A stretch of 64,000 nucleotides of DNA from Reyranella aquatilis (GTDB taxonomy: Bacteria; Pseudomonadota; Alphaproteobacteria; Reyranellales; Reyranellaceae), in contig NZ_JAJISD010000008.1 in assembly GCF_020880995.1 (NCBI RefSeq), positions 124,001-188,000 on the forward strand. The letters run 5' to 3'. Within the stretch, counting starts at the first letter, position 1; each line of letters starts with the position of its first letter. Below are positions 36,408 through 45,404 of this stretch, in pieces. The position numbers and the translations under genes were made by a program. Below the pieces are notes generated by a model. It saw only the letters and a list, made by a program, of their open reading frames with translations, was not told the origin of the DNA and searched no databases.

Positions 36408-37442
36408 ATGGAAAGAAAATCGCCCTATGTGCTGATCGGCGCGGCGATGATCCTGTTCGTGGCGGCGGTGGCCGGCTTCGTGATCTGGAAGCTGCGCGCC
36501 GGCGATCGCACCTCCTACGCGTACTACGACATCCTGTTTTCCGGGGACGTGCAGGGGCTGACCAACGATTCGCCCGTGTTCTATCGCGGGTTGCGGGTGG
36601 GACGCGTCGCCAACATCCAGCTCACGTCGCGGGTCGATACCCAGCGGTCGACCGGTCGGGAGCGGCTCACGGAAAAGATCGAGGTCACGGTTGCCGTCGA
36701 TTGGTCGATCGATATCCGCGACCGGTCGTATGCGGTGTTCGAGAAGCCGTTCATCGCCGGTGCGCCCTTCATCCAGATCGTCGGTCGCCTCGACGTCGAT
36801 CAGGTGAAGCCCAAGAAGAAGCTGGGCGACAAGCCCTATCCCGAAATCCGCGAGGGGGCCTCGTTCCTGCAGGCAACCTCGACCTCCGCGCAGGAACTTC
36901 TGACCAAGGCGAGCACGACGGTCGACCGGCTGAACGATCTGTTGAGCCCCGACAATATCGGTGCGGTCACGGACTCGCTGAAGAACCTGCAGACGGCGAC
37001 GAATGCGTTCGCCAAGTCCGACGTCGCGATCCAGACCACCCTGGCCGAGCTGCCGGGCGCCATCGCGGAGTTCCGCAAGACCTTCGCCAAGCTGGACAGT
37101 CTCACCACCTCGCTGACCCTGATCGCCCAGGAGATCGGGCCGCAGGATGCGGAGACCCGAAAGGCGCTGGCCGGCAAGGACCCGGGTGAGTTGCGCAAGA
37201 CGCTGAACGAAACCCGCGCGGCCCTGGCCAACATCAATTCCGCCGCAGGGCAGCTCAGCAAGCTCGTGACGGACAACAGCCGTCCGATCAAGAATTTTAC
37301 CGAAACCGGCCTGACCGAGTTCTCGCTCGCACTACGCGACCTCCGCCAGCTCACCGCCAATCTCAACGTCATCGCCACACGGTTGGAGCGAGATCCCGCG
37401 AACTTCGTGTTCAGCGGCAAGCAGGGATACACGCCGAAATGA
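36408..37442 (+). CDS. mlaD: MCE-domain protein MlaD
   Basis: This 344-residue protein has one N-terminal helix (about residues 7-27), the MCE domain (SYAYYDILFSGDVQGL...PVFYRGLRVGRVANI), and a long helical C-terminal region of about 190 residues (NLQTATNAFAKS..., LRDLRQLTANLNVIATRLERDP). It is the periplasmic lipid-binding ring of the transporter. The tail is longer than in E. coli MlaD, as in PqiB/Rv MCE-like forms. It overlaps the lipoprotein gene by 4 nt. Confidence 0.92.
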   Translation: MERKSPYVLIGAAMILFVAAVAGFVIWKLRAGDRTSYAYYDILFSGDVQGLTNDSPVFYRGLRVGRVANIQLTSRVDTQRSTGRERLTEKIEVTVAVDWSIDIRDRSYAVFEKPFIAGAPFIQIVGRLDVDQVKPKKKLGDKPYPEIREGASFLQATSTSAQELLTKASTTVDRLNDLLSPDNIGAVTDSLKNLQTATNAFAKSDVAIQTTLAELPGAIAEFRKTFAKLDSLTTSLTLIAQEIGPQDAETRKALAGKDPGELRKTLNETRAALANINSAAGQLSKLVTDNSRPIKNFTETGLTEFSLALRDLRQLTANLNVIATRLERDPANFVFSGKQGYTPK

Positions 37443-38173
37443 TCCGTTGCCTGGCCTGCGTGGCCGCCCTAGCTCTCCTGTCGAGCTGTTCGTTCGTGAG
37501 TGCCGTCGATTCGGCGGGGGAGCCGACCGACCTCTACACCGTGTCGCCCAAGAGCACGTTCGATTCGGACCTGCCTGCAGTCTACTGGCAGCTGGCGGTG
37601 GAGGTGCCGGCGGCGGCGGCCAACCTCAATACCGGCCGCATCGCCATCGCCATGACGCCGACCTCGACGGACTACTACGCCAAGGTGGCGTGGACCGACC
37701 GGGCGCCGCTCATGGTGCAGACCCGCATCGTCGATTCCTTCGAGAACACCCGCAAGATCGTCGCCGTTTCGCGCGAGTCGATCGGCCTGCGCGCCAATTA
37801 CGTGCTGCAGCCCGACCTGCGCAATTTCGAAGCGCTGTACTATTACGGCCAGCCGCCGATCGTGAAGGTGCGGATCATCGCCAAGCTGGTGCGCATGCCC
37901 GACCGCCAGATCATCGGCGTCGCGTCCTTCGAGCGCTGCGTGCGGGCGCGTGCCGACAAGGTGCCGAAGGTCGTCGAGGCTTTCGACCAGGCGCTGGGCA
38001 GCGTGATCAAGCGGCTGGTGTCGTGGACCCTGCGCACGCCGCCGGCGCGGCCGCCCAGCGAATCCGCGCCCTACGACATCGAGCGCTTCCGCAACCCGGC
38101 GAATTCCGTGGTCGACAGCGAGAACTGTCCGAGGGGCAACGACGCCTCGATGGTGCCCTACACCGACGAGTGA
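37439..38173 (+). CDS. ABC-type transport auxiliary lipoprotein
   Basis: This 244-residue lipoprotein has lipobox LSSC after a short hydrophobic signal. The body shows the ABC_trans_aux/LinL-PqiC-like pattern: LYTVSPKSTFDSDLPAVYWQL, a central NTGRIAIAMTPTSTDYYAKVAWTDRAP, and late VVEAFDQALGSVIKRLVSW. This lipoprotein replaces or supplements MlaC as the outer component in alphaproteobacterial MCE systems. Its ATG overlaps mlaD (ATGA), so it is the last gene of the four-gene operon. Confidence 0.88.
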   Translation: MIRCLACVAALALLSSCSFVSAVDSAGEPTDLYTVSPKSTFDSDLPAVYWQLAVEVPAAAANLNTGRIAIAMTPTSTDYYAKVAWTDRAPLMVQTRIVDSFENTRKIVAVSRESIGLRANYVLQPDLRNFEALYYYGQPPIVKVRIIAKLVRMPDRQIIGVASFERCVRARADKVPKVVEAFDQALGSVIKRLVSWTLRTPPARPPSESAPYDIERFRNPANSVVDSENCPRGNDASMVPYTDE

Positions 38174-38181
38174 CGCTATTC

Positions 38182-38270
38182 TGTCGTCCCGAGCGCAAGC
38201 GAAGGCCCTTGCGGAACGATTAGCGCACGCCGTAGCGAGCGAGAGATCCCTCCCTTCGCCCGGGATGACA
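38182..38270. repeat. Intergenic palindromic repeat, copy D
   Basis: TGTCGTCCCGAGCG...GCGAAGG at 38182-38205 is inverted as CCTTCGCCCGGGATGACA at 38253-38270. The 47-nt centre has no coding content. It fills the gap between the mla operon and the convergent phosphotransferase gene, and shares its arms with copy C at 18919. Confidence 0.55.
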
Positions 38271-38282
38271 AGAGCGAGCGCC

Positions 38283-39347
38283 TCAGGCGCGCTTCTCGAC
38301 CATTTTCCACGCGAGATCGGCCATCGCACGGGCGCGGTTGCCGTACTTGGTGGCCGTCTCCGACGAGGCATTGCCGTCGAGGCCGCGCTTGTAGACGCCC
38401 TGCACGATGGCGGCGAGGCGGAACAGCGAGAAGGCCAGGTAGAAATCCCAGGCCGGCACTTCCTTGCGGCCGGTGCGGCGCGCGTAGGCCGCCAGGTACT
38501 CCTGCTCGGTGGGAATGCCGAACTCCTTCAGGTCCTTCCCGGCGTAACCGCCGGACGCGCCGAAGCCCTCGCCGAAGTGATACATCATGCAGTTGTAGCC
38601 GAGGTCGGCGAGGGGGTGTCCCAGGGTCGACAGCTCCCAGTCCAGCACGGCGATGACCCGCGGCTCGGTCGGATGGACGATCGTGTTGCCGAGGCGATAG
38701 TCGCCATGGTTGATGCGCGTCTCGTCGCCCGGCGGGATGTTCTCCGGCAGCCACTTCTTGAGGGCTTCCATCGATTCGATGTCCTCGGTGCGGGCAAGGT
38801 CGTACTGGCTCGACCAGCGCGCCAGCTGGCGCTGGATGTACTGGCCCTCGCGGCCATAGTCGCCGAGGCCGACCGCGCGATAGTCGACGTTGTGCAGGCG
38901 CGCGAGCACATCGTTCATCGAGTCGAATATCTTGCCGCGATCGGCCGGCGAGATGCCCGGCATCTTCACGTCGGCCAGGACGCGCCCGGGCAGGAACTGC
39001 ATGATGTAGAAGGCCGTGCCGATCACGGAATCGTCCTGGCAGAGCGCGTAGGGCTTGGGCACCGGCACGTCGGTGTGGTCCGCCAGCGCCTTGATCACGC
39101 GGTATTCGCGGTCGACCTGGTGGGCCGACGGTAGCAGCTTGCCCGGCGGCTTCTTGCGCAGGACGTACATGTTCCCGGCCCCGTCCGTGACGTGGAAGGT
39201 CGGGTTGCTCTGGCCTCCCTCGAACTGCAGGACGCTGATCGGACCGCGAAAGCCCTCGACATGGGCCTTCATGTAGTCGGCGAGCCTGGCTTCGTCGAAG
39301 ACGTGGGCCGCGCGGACGGGCGTGAGATTGTCGGGCAGATTGGACAT
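38283..39347 (-). CDS. APH-family phosphotransferase (ACAD10/LvaA-like)
   Basis: This 354-residue kinase-fold protein has Lys in VLRKKPPGK, the catalytic loop INHGDYRLGNTIVH (Asp216) and the metal DWE (236-238) in VLDWELSTLGHPLADLGY. FEGGQSNPTFHV at residues 42-53 and the overall form match the ACAD10/ACAD11 kinase domain and bacterial LvaA, which phosphorylate hydroxyacyl-CoA, rather than antibiotic kinases. The adjacent acyl-CoA ligase supports this. It lies 79 nt after the ligase stop on the same strand. Confidence 0.85.
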   Translation of the reverse strand: MSNLPDNLTPVRAAHVFDEARLADYMKAHVEGFRGPISVLQFEGGQSNPTFHVTDGAGNMYVLRKKPPGKLLPSAHQVDREYRVIKALADHTDVPVPKPYALCQDDSVIGTAFYIMQFLPGRVLADVKMPGISPADRGKIFDSMNDVLARLHNVDYRAVGLGDYGREGQYIQRQLARWSSQYDLARTEDIESMEALKKWLPENIPPGDETRINHGDYRLGNTIVHPTEPRVIAVLDWELSTLGHPLADLGYNCMMYHFGEGFGASGGYAGKDLKEFGIPTEQEYLAAYARRTGRKEVPAWDFYLAFSLFRLAAIVQGVYKRGLDGNASSETATKYGNRARAMADLAWKMVEKRA

Positions 39348-39426
39348 GGGACTCTTCTAGAACCGTGGCTTCGGGATTTCGAGGCGCGTTTGCAGGCGGG
39401 TCCGCAGGGCGGTCGAGCAGGGCCGA

Positions 39427-40986
39427 TCAGTTGATGTTGCGGTCGCGGCCTTCCCAATAGGGCTTGCGCAGCTCGCGCTTCAGAATCTTGCCGGTGGGAT
39501 TGCGCGGCAGGACGTCGATGAAATCGACCGACTTCGGCAGCTTGTAGCCCGCGATGCGCTCGCGCGCCCAGCCGATAAGCTCGCCGCCCGTCACGTCGGC
39601 GTCCGGTTTGCGCACGACGACGGCCTTGACGGCTTCCCCCCAGCGTTCGTCGGGGACGCCGATCACCGCCACGTCGGCGACCGCAGGATGGCCGAACAGC
39701 GCGCTCTCGACCTCGGCCGGATAGATGTTCTCTCCGCCCGAGACGATCATGTCCTTCACCCGGTCGTAGATGAAGAGATAACCTTTTTCGTCGAGATATC
39801 CGGCGTCGCCGGTGAAGAACCAGTCGCCGTGAATTGCGCGCTTCGTGGCGTCGGGAAGGCGCCAGTAGCCGCGCATCACCTGCGGCGAGCGAATGGCGAT
39901 CTCGCCGACCTGTCCGGCGGGAAGGTCGGCGCCGGCATCGTCGACGATGCGCAGTTCGACCCCGACCTGGGCATAGCCGCAGGACAGGAGCTTCTTCGGA
40001 TCGGACGGGTCGTGATCCTCCGGCGGGAGGAGGGTGATGGCGCCGGTGGTCTCGGTCAGACCGTAGACCTGCTGGAAGCCACATCCGAAGGTCGCCATCG
40101 CCTGCTTCAGCAGTTCGGCCGGGATCGGAGCCGCGCCGTAGACGATCAGGCGCAGGCTCGACAGGTCGGTTTCGCGGATCTGCGGCGCCTGCACCAGAAA
40201 GAGGATCATGGCGGGCACCAGCAGCATGACCTCGATCCGGTCCCTTTGGATGGTCTCCAACACCCGCGCCGGCACGAACTCGCGCAGCACGTGGTTGGTG
40301 GCCCCGGCAAAGAGTCCGGCGATGGCCCAGCCGGCGCCGCCGATGTGGAACATCGGCAGGCAGACGATGTTCTGCGTGCCGGGTTTCATGAGCCAACTCC
40401 CCGTCCACTGCTCGAACATGCAGGCGAAGTTGGCGTTGGTGAGTTCCGCGCCTTTCGGCAATCCGGTTGTGCCGCTGGTGTAGAACTGGACGGCCGTATC
40501 CTGCGAACGGACGGGTACGCGGGGATCGGTGTCGGGGTGCCGGTCGCGCCATTCGGCGAAGCCCTCCCACGCGCCGTGGCGGGACCCCAGGCTCACGATC
40601 CGGCGCACGCTCTTCAGCTGGTCGCGGATCTTCTCGACGACAGGGAAATATTCCTCGCCGACGAACAGGATCTCGGCCTCCGCGTCGTTGACGATCTGCA
40701 GGACCTCGGGCGGCGCCAGCCGCCAGTTCACCGAAACCATCACCGCACCGGCCTTGGCGACGCCGAACAGCAGCTCGAAGAAGACGTCGCTGCTCTTGTC
40801 GAGATGGGCCACGCGGACCTGGGGCCTGACGCCCTCAGCGACCAGACCCGAGGCGATCCGGCTCGAGGCACGGTCGAGGGTGCCGTAACTGGTCTGCTGC
40901 CCTTCGTAGACGATCGCCACCGTGTCCGGCCGTGCCGCGCCATGGATGCGCACGATGTCGGCCAGGCCCACCATCTCGATACTCAT
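39427..40986 (-). CDS. Acyl-CoA ligase (AMP-forming)
   Basis: This 519-residue adenylate-forming enzyme has YTSGTTGLPKG (169-179), VYGLTETTGAITLL, GDWFFTGDAGYLDEKGYLFIYD, RVKDMIVSGGENIYPAEVE, and the catalytic Lys in PRNPTGKILKREL. The GGENIYP motif and length fit the medium/long-chain acyl-CoA synthetase group. ATG 40986 follows AGGGGGAAG; the longer frame to 41067 is unsupported. The gene probably forms an operon with the downstream APH kinase, giving an acid-to-CoA-ester-to-phosphoester route. Confidence 0.9.
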   Translation of the reverse strand: MSIEMVGLADIVRIHGAARPDTVAIVYEGQQTSYGTLDRASSRIASGLVAEGVRPQVRVAHLDKSSDVFFELLFGVAKAGAVMVSVNWRLAPPEVLQIVNDAEAEILFVGEEYFPVVEKIRDQLKSVRRIVSLGSRHGAWEGFAEWRDRHPDTDPRVPVRSQDTAVQFYTSGTTGLPKGAELTNANFACMFEQWTGSWLMKPGTQNIVCLPMFHIGGAGWAIAGLFAGATNHVLREFVPARVLETIQRDRIEVMLLVPAMILFLVQAPQIRETDLSSLRLIVYGAAPIPAELLKQAMATFGCGFQQVYGLTETTGAITLLPPEDHDPSDPKKLLSCGYAQVGVELRIVDDAGADLPAGQVGEIAIRSPQVMRGYWRLPDATKRAIHGDWFFTGDAGYLDEKGYLFIYDRVKDMIVSGGENIYPAEVESALFGHPAVADVAVIGVPDERWGEAVKAVVVRKPDADVTGGELIGWARERIAGYKLPKSVDFIDVLPRNPTGKILKRELRKPYWEGRDRNIN

Positions 40987-41119
40987 AGAACGCTTCCCCC
41001 TGCCAATCGCCCGTCCGTCGTTGCAGCCGGGCAGCATCATCCTTCGGCGGTTTTGAAGTGAATTCAAGAGCTTGATCGCCTAGTGTCGGCCGCGAAACAC
41101 GGCGATTTCACGAGGCACC

Positions 41120-42091
41120 ATGGGCAAGCGGATTCTGGTCACCGGCGGGGCAGGCTTCCTGGGCTCCCATCTGTGCGAGCGCCTGCTCGAGGCCGGCCAC
41201 GACGTGCTCTGCGTCGACAATTACTTCACGGGAACGAAGGCCAACGTGATGTCCTGCCTGGACAATCCCCGTTTCGAGCTGATGCGCCACGACGTGACCT
41301 TCCCGCTCTACGTCGAGGTCGACGAGATCTACAATCTCGCCTGCCCGGCCTCGCCGGTTCACTACCAGCACGACCCGGTGCAGACGACCAAGACCAGCGT
41401 GCATGGCGCGATCAACATGCTGGGGCTCGCGAAGAGAGTGCGCGCCAAGATCTTCCAGGCCTCGACCAGCGAGGTTTATGGCGATCCAACCGTGCATCCG
41501 CAGGTCGAGGACTATCGCGGCCACGTCAATCCGATCGGGCCGCGCGCCTGCTACGACGAGGGCAAGCGCTGCGCGGAGACCCTGTTCTTCGACTACCACC
41601 GCCAGCACAAGCTGCGCATCAAGGTGGCGCGCATCTTCAACACCTACGGACCGCGCATGCATCCCAACGACGGGCGCGTCGTGTCGAATTTCATCGTCCA
41701 GGCACTCAAGGGCGAGGACATCACGATCTACGGCGACGGCATGCAGACCCGGGCCTTCTGCTACGTCGACGACCTGCTCGACGGCTGGCTGCGCCTGATG
41801 GACCACACGCCGGACGACTTCACCGGACCGGTCAACATCGGCAATCCGGTGGAGATGCCGATCCGCCACCTCGCCGAGAAGATCCTCGACAAGGTCGGGG
41901 GCAAGGGCAAGCTGGTGTTCGCACCCCTGCCGGTGGACGATCCGATGCAGCGCTGCCCGGACATCTCGCTGGCGCGCGAGGTGCTAAAATGGGAGCCCAA
42001 GGTCGGTCTCGACACCGGGCTCACCAAAACGATCGCCTTCTTCGACGAGCTGCTGAAGAGCAATCGTACCGTGAGCCGCGTCGGGCGGTAG
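41120..42091 (+). CDS. uxs: UDP-glucuronate decarboxylase (UDP-xylose synthase)
   Basis: This 323-residue extended SDR has the NAD motif GGAGFLG (9-15), then [22 protein letters not shown] (Glu118), and the UXS signature [11 protein letters not shown] with Tyr145 and Lys149. The [16 protein letters not shown] block is also UXS-like. It converts UDP-glucuronate to UDP-xylose through a 4-keto intermediate. GAGG precedes the ATG. It is the first gene of the surface-sugar region but points toward the GME-like gene (convergent). Confidence 0.92.
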   Translation: MGKRILVTGGAGFLGSHLCERLLEAGHDVLCVDNYFTGTKANVMSCLDNPRFELMRHDVTFPLYVEVDEIYNLACPASPVHYQHDPVQTTKTSVHGAINMLGLAKRVRAKIFQASTSEVYGDPTVHPQVEDYRGHVNPIGPRACYDEGKRCAETLFFDYHRQHKLRIKVARIFNTYGPRMHPNDGRVVSNFIVQALKGEDITIYGDGMQTRAFCYVDDLLDGWLRLMDHTPDDFTGPVNIGNPVEMPIRHLAEKILDKVGGKGKLVFAPLPVDDPMQRCPDISLAREVLKWEPKVGLDTGLTKTIAFFDELLKSNRTVSRVGR

Positions 42092-42178
42092 AGGGCCGTA
42101 CAGGCAGGGAGGGCGGCCTGGCCATCTTCCTCTCCCGAGAGATGGGGGAGGATGTGAAGGCCTCTTCCGAAAGCGAAA

Positions 42179-42202
42179 CGCCGCGAAGTTTCCTTCGCGG
42201 CG
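42179..42202 (-). terminator. Intrinsic terminator for the GME-like gene
   Basis: A 10-bp perfect stem CGCCGCGAAG/CTTCGCGGCG (42179-42188 with 42193-42202) is followed on the minus strand by TTTCGCTTTC. It lies 31 nt after the stop of the minus-strand epimerase gene. Confidence 0.75.
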
Positions 42203-42232
42203 CCCGGAAATGATGGGTGGAAGCCGCGGGCC

Positions 42233-43258
42233 TTACTGGGCGGCGAGGGCCTGCTTGGGCAGGGCGTTGACGACCGAGGCCTTGCCCGAGGTCATCTCGT
42301 CGTGGATCCACTTGTAGGTCTTCTCCATGCCGTCCTCGAGACGGATGGACGGAGCCCAGTTCATCAGCTTCTTGATCAGCGTATTGTCGCTGTTGCGGCC
42401 GCGCACGCCCTTCGGCGCGTCGAGCTTGTAGCTGCGCTTCAGCTTGATGCCGGCGATCTTCTCGACGATGTCGACCAGCCGGTTGATGCTGACCAGCTCG
42501 TCGCTGCCGATGTTCAGCGGCTCGATGATGTCGCTCTCCGCCAGCTTGATCGTGCCCTCGGTGCAGTCGTCGATATACATGAAGGAGCGGGTCTGCTCGC
42601 CGTCGCCCCAGATCTCGATCTCGTGCTTGCCCGAGAGCTTGGCGGCGATGACCTTGCGGCAGATCGCGGCCGGAGCCTTCTCGCGGCCGCCGTCGTAGGT
42701 GCCTTCCGGCCCGTAGACGTTGTGGTAGCGCGCGACGCGGGTGGCGATGCCGTAGTCCTCGCGATAGTGGCGGGCCATGCGCTCGCTGAAGAGCTTCTCC
42801 CAGCCGTAGCCGTCTTCCGGCAGGGCCGGATAGGCGTCCTCTTCCTTGAGCGCGGTGACGTTGGCGTCGGTCTGCTTGTCGCCGTTGTAGACGCAGGCTG
42901 AGGACGAATAGAAGAAGCGCGGGACACCGGCTTCCTTGGCGGCGACCAGCATGTGGGTGCTGACGAGGACCGAGAGCATGCACTCGGCCTTGTGGGTTTC
43001 GATGAAGCCCATGCCGCCCATGTCTGCGGCGAGATTGTAGATCATCGCGGCGCCCTTGGCGGCCTTGCGGCAGGGTTCGAGCAGGGCGAGGTCGCCCACC
43101 TGATTCTCGACACCCGGAGTCTTCTGGTACCACTCGTCGAGCGGCTTCACGTCGACCGCGCGGATCTTGGTGTGGCCGCGCTGCTGCAGGACCTTGACCA
43201 GATGGCCGCCGATAAAGCCACCGGCGCCGGTGACGACGACGAGATCATTTTTGGACAT
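42233..43258 (-). CDS. GDP-mannose 3,5-epimerase-like protein
   Basis: This 341-residue extended SDR has GAGGFIG (11-17), AADMGGMGFI (77-86) and SSSACVYNG. Cys122, Tyr151, Lys155 and Lys194 (GGREKAP) have almost the same spacing as Cys145, Tyr174, Lys178 and Lys217 of plant GDP-mannose 3,5-epimerase, and GVRGRNSDNTLI is also conserved. It is expected to epimerise GDP-mannose to GDP-L-galactose and/or GDP-L-gulose. The gene lies between UDP-xylose synthase and a carbamoyltransferase, so a polysaccharide or LPS role is likely. No ascorbate gene is nearby. Confidence 0.85.
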   Translation of the reverse strand: MSKNDLVVVTGAGGFIGGHLVKVLQQRGHTKIRAVDVKPLDEWYQKTPGVENQVGDLALLEPCRKAAKGAAMIYNLAADMGGMGFIETHKAECMLSVLVSTHMLVAAKEAGVPRFFYSSSACVYNGDKQTDANVTALKEEDAYPALPEDGYGWEKLFSERMARHYREDYGIATRVARYHNVYGPEGTYDGGREKAPAAICRKVIAAKLSGKHEIEIWGDGEQTRSFMYIDDCTEGTIKLAESDIIEPLNIGSDELVSINRLVDIVEKIAGIKLKRSYKLDAPKGVRGRNSDNTLIKKLMNWAPSIRLEDGMEKTYKWIHDEMTSGKASVVNALPKQALAAQ

Positions 43259-43559
43259 GAACGAGAGCCTTTCGAATCGAAGCGAGGGGTTTTATCCGAC
43301 TTATCAACGACTTGGCGAGTCTGGCGCCGCGCCTCGGTCGAGCACGCGATCGGGGCCCGGGAGGAAACGGGCCGCGCGAGGAAGTCCGTTTGATCGCAAG
43401 TCCCGGTCTCGTCAAGCCACTGCCGTGACGCATGGCCTGTGCATGATCCCGGCCCGGAGGGGGTAGAAACTGCAAGGATGGTGAAAAAGGTGGTCCGACC
43501 CCGAATTTGATCTATACCACCCGGCCAGACGCAGTTTTCGCGGTGTCCGACCTTTTTGC
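43259..43559. other. Non-coding gap between GME-like and carbamoyltransferase genes
   Basis: I see no gene or clear promoter pair in these 301 nt. At the right end AAAAAGG (43484-43490) and CCTTTTT (43551-43557) are inverted arms, each next to a GTCCGACC direct repeat. The region must hold divergent promoters for both genes. Confidence 0.5.
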
Positions 43560-45314
43560 ATGACCTACATTCTCGGCCTCAATGCCTATCATGCCGATGC
43601 GGCGGCCTGTCTTGTGAAGGACGGCGAGCTGGTCGCTGCCGTCGAAGAGGAGCGGTTTCGCCGCATCAAGCATTGGGGCGGTTTCCCCAGCGAGGCGATC
43701 CGCTACTGCCTGCGGGAGGCCGGCATCACGCTGGCCGAGGTCGACCATGTCGCGATCAACAGCGACAACGCCGCCAATCGCTGGCGCAAGCTCGCCTATG
43801 CGCTGACCTCCGGCGTCAGCCTCAACTACGTGCTGAGCCGGCTTCGCAATCGCGGCGAACGCGCCGACGTCGTGGGCAATCTCCGGCAGCATCTGCCGGA
43901 ACAGCAGTTCCGCGGCACCACCCACACGGTCGAGCATCATCTCTGCCACCTGGCCTCGGCGTTCCTGGTGTCGCCCTATGAGAAGGCCGTGGCGGTCTCG
44001 GTCGATGGCTTCGGCGATTTTTCGTCCGCGGCTTGGGGCCTGGGCGAGGGCGGCAATCTTTCGGTCGACGGCCGGGTCTATTTCCCCCATTCGCTGGGCG
44101 TCTTCTACGAGGCGATGACCCAGTTCATCGGGTTTCCGCACTATGGCGACGAATACAAGGTCATGGGGCTCGCGCCTTACGGCAAGCCCGCCTACGTCGA
44201 GCAGATGAAGGAAATCGTCCGTCTCAAGAACGACGGCACTTTTGCCCTCGACCTGCGCTACTTCCGCCACGCCTCGGGCGAGGGCGCCAGCTACCAGGTG
44301 AAGGACGGCATTCCGTCCGGCGGCCGCCTGTGGAGTGACGAGCTGGTCAAGCTGCTGGGCCCGGCGCGCGACCCGGCGGCGCCGCTCGAGGACAGGCATC
44401 GCGACATCGCGCGCTCGGCCCAGGTGACCTACGAGAACGCCTTCTTCCACCTGCTGAACGCGCTGCATGCGCGCTACGCCGCCGATGCCGTCGTCCTGGC
44501 GGGCGGCTGTGCCTACAATTCGGTGGCCAACGGCAAGGTGCTGGAGCGCACGCCCTTCAAGAAGCTTTACGTCCAATCGGCCGGCGGCGATGCCGGCGGC
44601 GCGATCGGCGCGGCCTTCGCCACCTGGCACAAGACCAAGGGCGCGATGGCGAAGCGCCACTTCGTGATGGACCATTCCTACTGGGGCCCGTCGGCGACGC
44701 CGGACGAGATCGCGGCCGCGATCGCCCAGCGGCGCGCCGATTTCGAGGCCGCAGGTTGCACCATCGAGCGCATCGCCGACGAGGCGACGCTCTGCCGGCA
44801 CACCGCCCAGTCGATTTCCGAGGGCAAGGTGATCGGCTGGTTCCAGGGCCGGCTGGAATGGGGGCCGCGGGCGCTCGGCAACCGCTCCATCTTGGGCGAT
44901 CCGCGCCGCGCCGACATGAAGGACATCCTCAACCTCAAGATCAAACGCCGGGAGTCCTTCCGCCCCTTCGCGCCCTCGATCCTGCGCGAGGCCGTCCCCG
45001 AGTGGTTCGAGACCGACGACGACGTGCCGTTCATGATGCAGGTCTTCCGCATCCGCGAGGAGAAGCGCAAGGAGATCCCGGCCGTCACCCATGTCGACGG
45101 CACGGGGCGTCTGCAGACCGTCACCTGGTTGGGCAATCCTCGCTACGCGCGGCTGATTTCGGCCTTCCGGGATCTGACCGGCGTGCCGATCGTGCTCAAC
45201 ACGAGCTTCAACGAGAACGAGCCGGTGGTCTGCAAGCCCGAGGAGGCTATCGACTGCTTCCTGCGCACCAGGATGGACGTTCTCGTGCTGGGAGACACGC
45301 TGATCCAGCGCTGA
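43560..45314 (+). CDS. Carbamoyltransferase (NodU/CmcH/TobZ family)
   Basis: This 584-residue two-domain enzyme transfers carbamoyl from carbamoyl phosphate to a hydroxyl through a carbamoyl-adenylate. The N-terminal Kae1-like domain has NAYHADAAACL and the iron-binding HHLCH (126-130), VSVDGFGD and LAGGCAYNSVANG; the C-terminal YrdC-like domain begins around FQGRLEWGPRALGNRSILGD. The target is probably a sugar of the surface polysaccharide built by neighbouring genes. No ribosome site is seen before the ATG. Confidence 0.9.
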   Translation: MTYILGLNAYHADAAACLVKDGELVAAVEEERFRRIKHWGGFPSEAIRYCLREAGITLAEVDHVAINSDNAANRWRKLAYALTSGVSLNYVLSRLRNRGERADVVGNLRQHLPEQQFRGTTHTVEHHLCHLASAFLVSPYEKAVAVSVDGFGDFSSAAWGLGEGGNLSVDGRVYFPHSLGVFYEAMTQFIGFPHYGDEYKVMGLAPYGKPAYVEQMKEIVRLKNDGTFALDLRYFRHASGEGASYQVKDGIPSGGRLWSDELVKLLGPARDPAAPLEDRHRDIARSAQVTYENAFFHLLNALHARYAADAVVLAGGCAYNSVANGKVLERTPFKKLYVQSAGGDAGGAIGAAFATWHKTKGAMAKRHFVMDHSYWGPSATPDEIAAAIAQRRADFEAAGCTIERIADEATLCRHTAQSISEGKVIGWFQGRLEWGPRALGNRSILGDPRRADMKDILNLKIKRRESFRPFAPSILREAVPEWFETDDDVPFMMQVFRIREEKRKEIPAVTHVDGTGRLQTVTWLGNPRYARLISAFRDLTGVPIVLNTSFNENEPVVCKPEEAIDCFLRTRMDVLVLGDTLIQR

Positions 45315-45404
45315 TCGGGCGGCGCGACAGGACCGCTTCGGGCAATTGAGCTATCCTGCCTGCAGGCTAATCGCCGGCAAGGCATTCGAGTGGGGGAAGG
45401 CATA

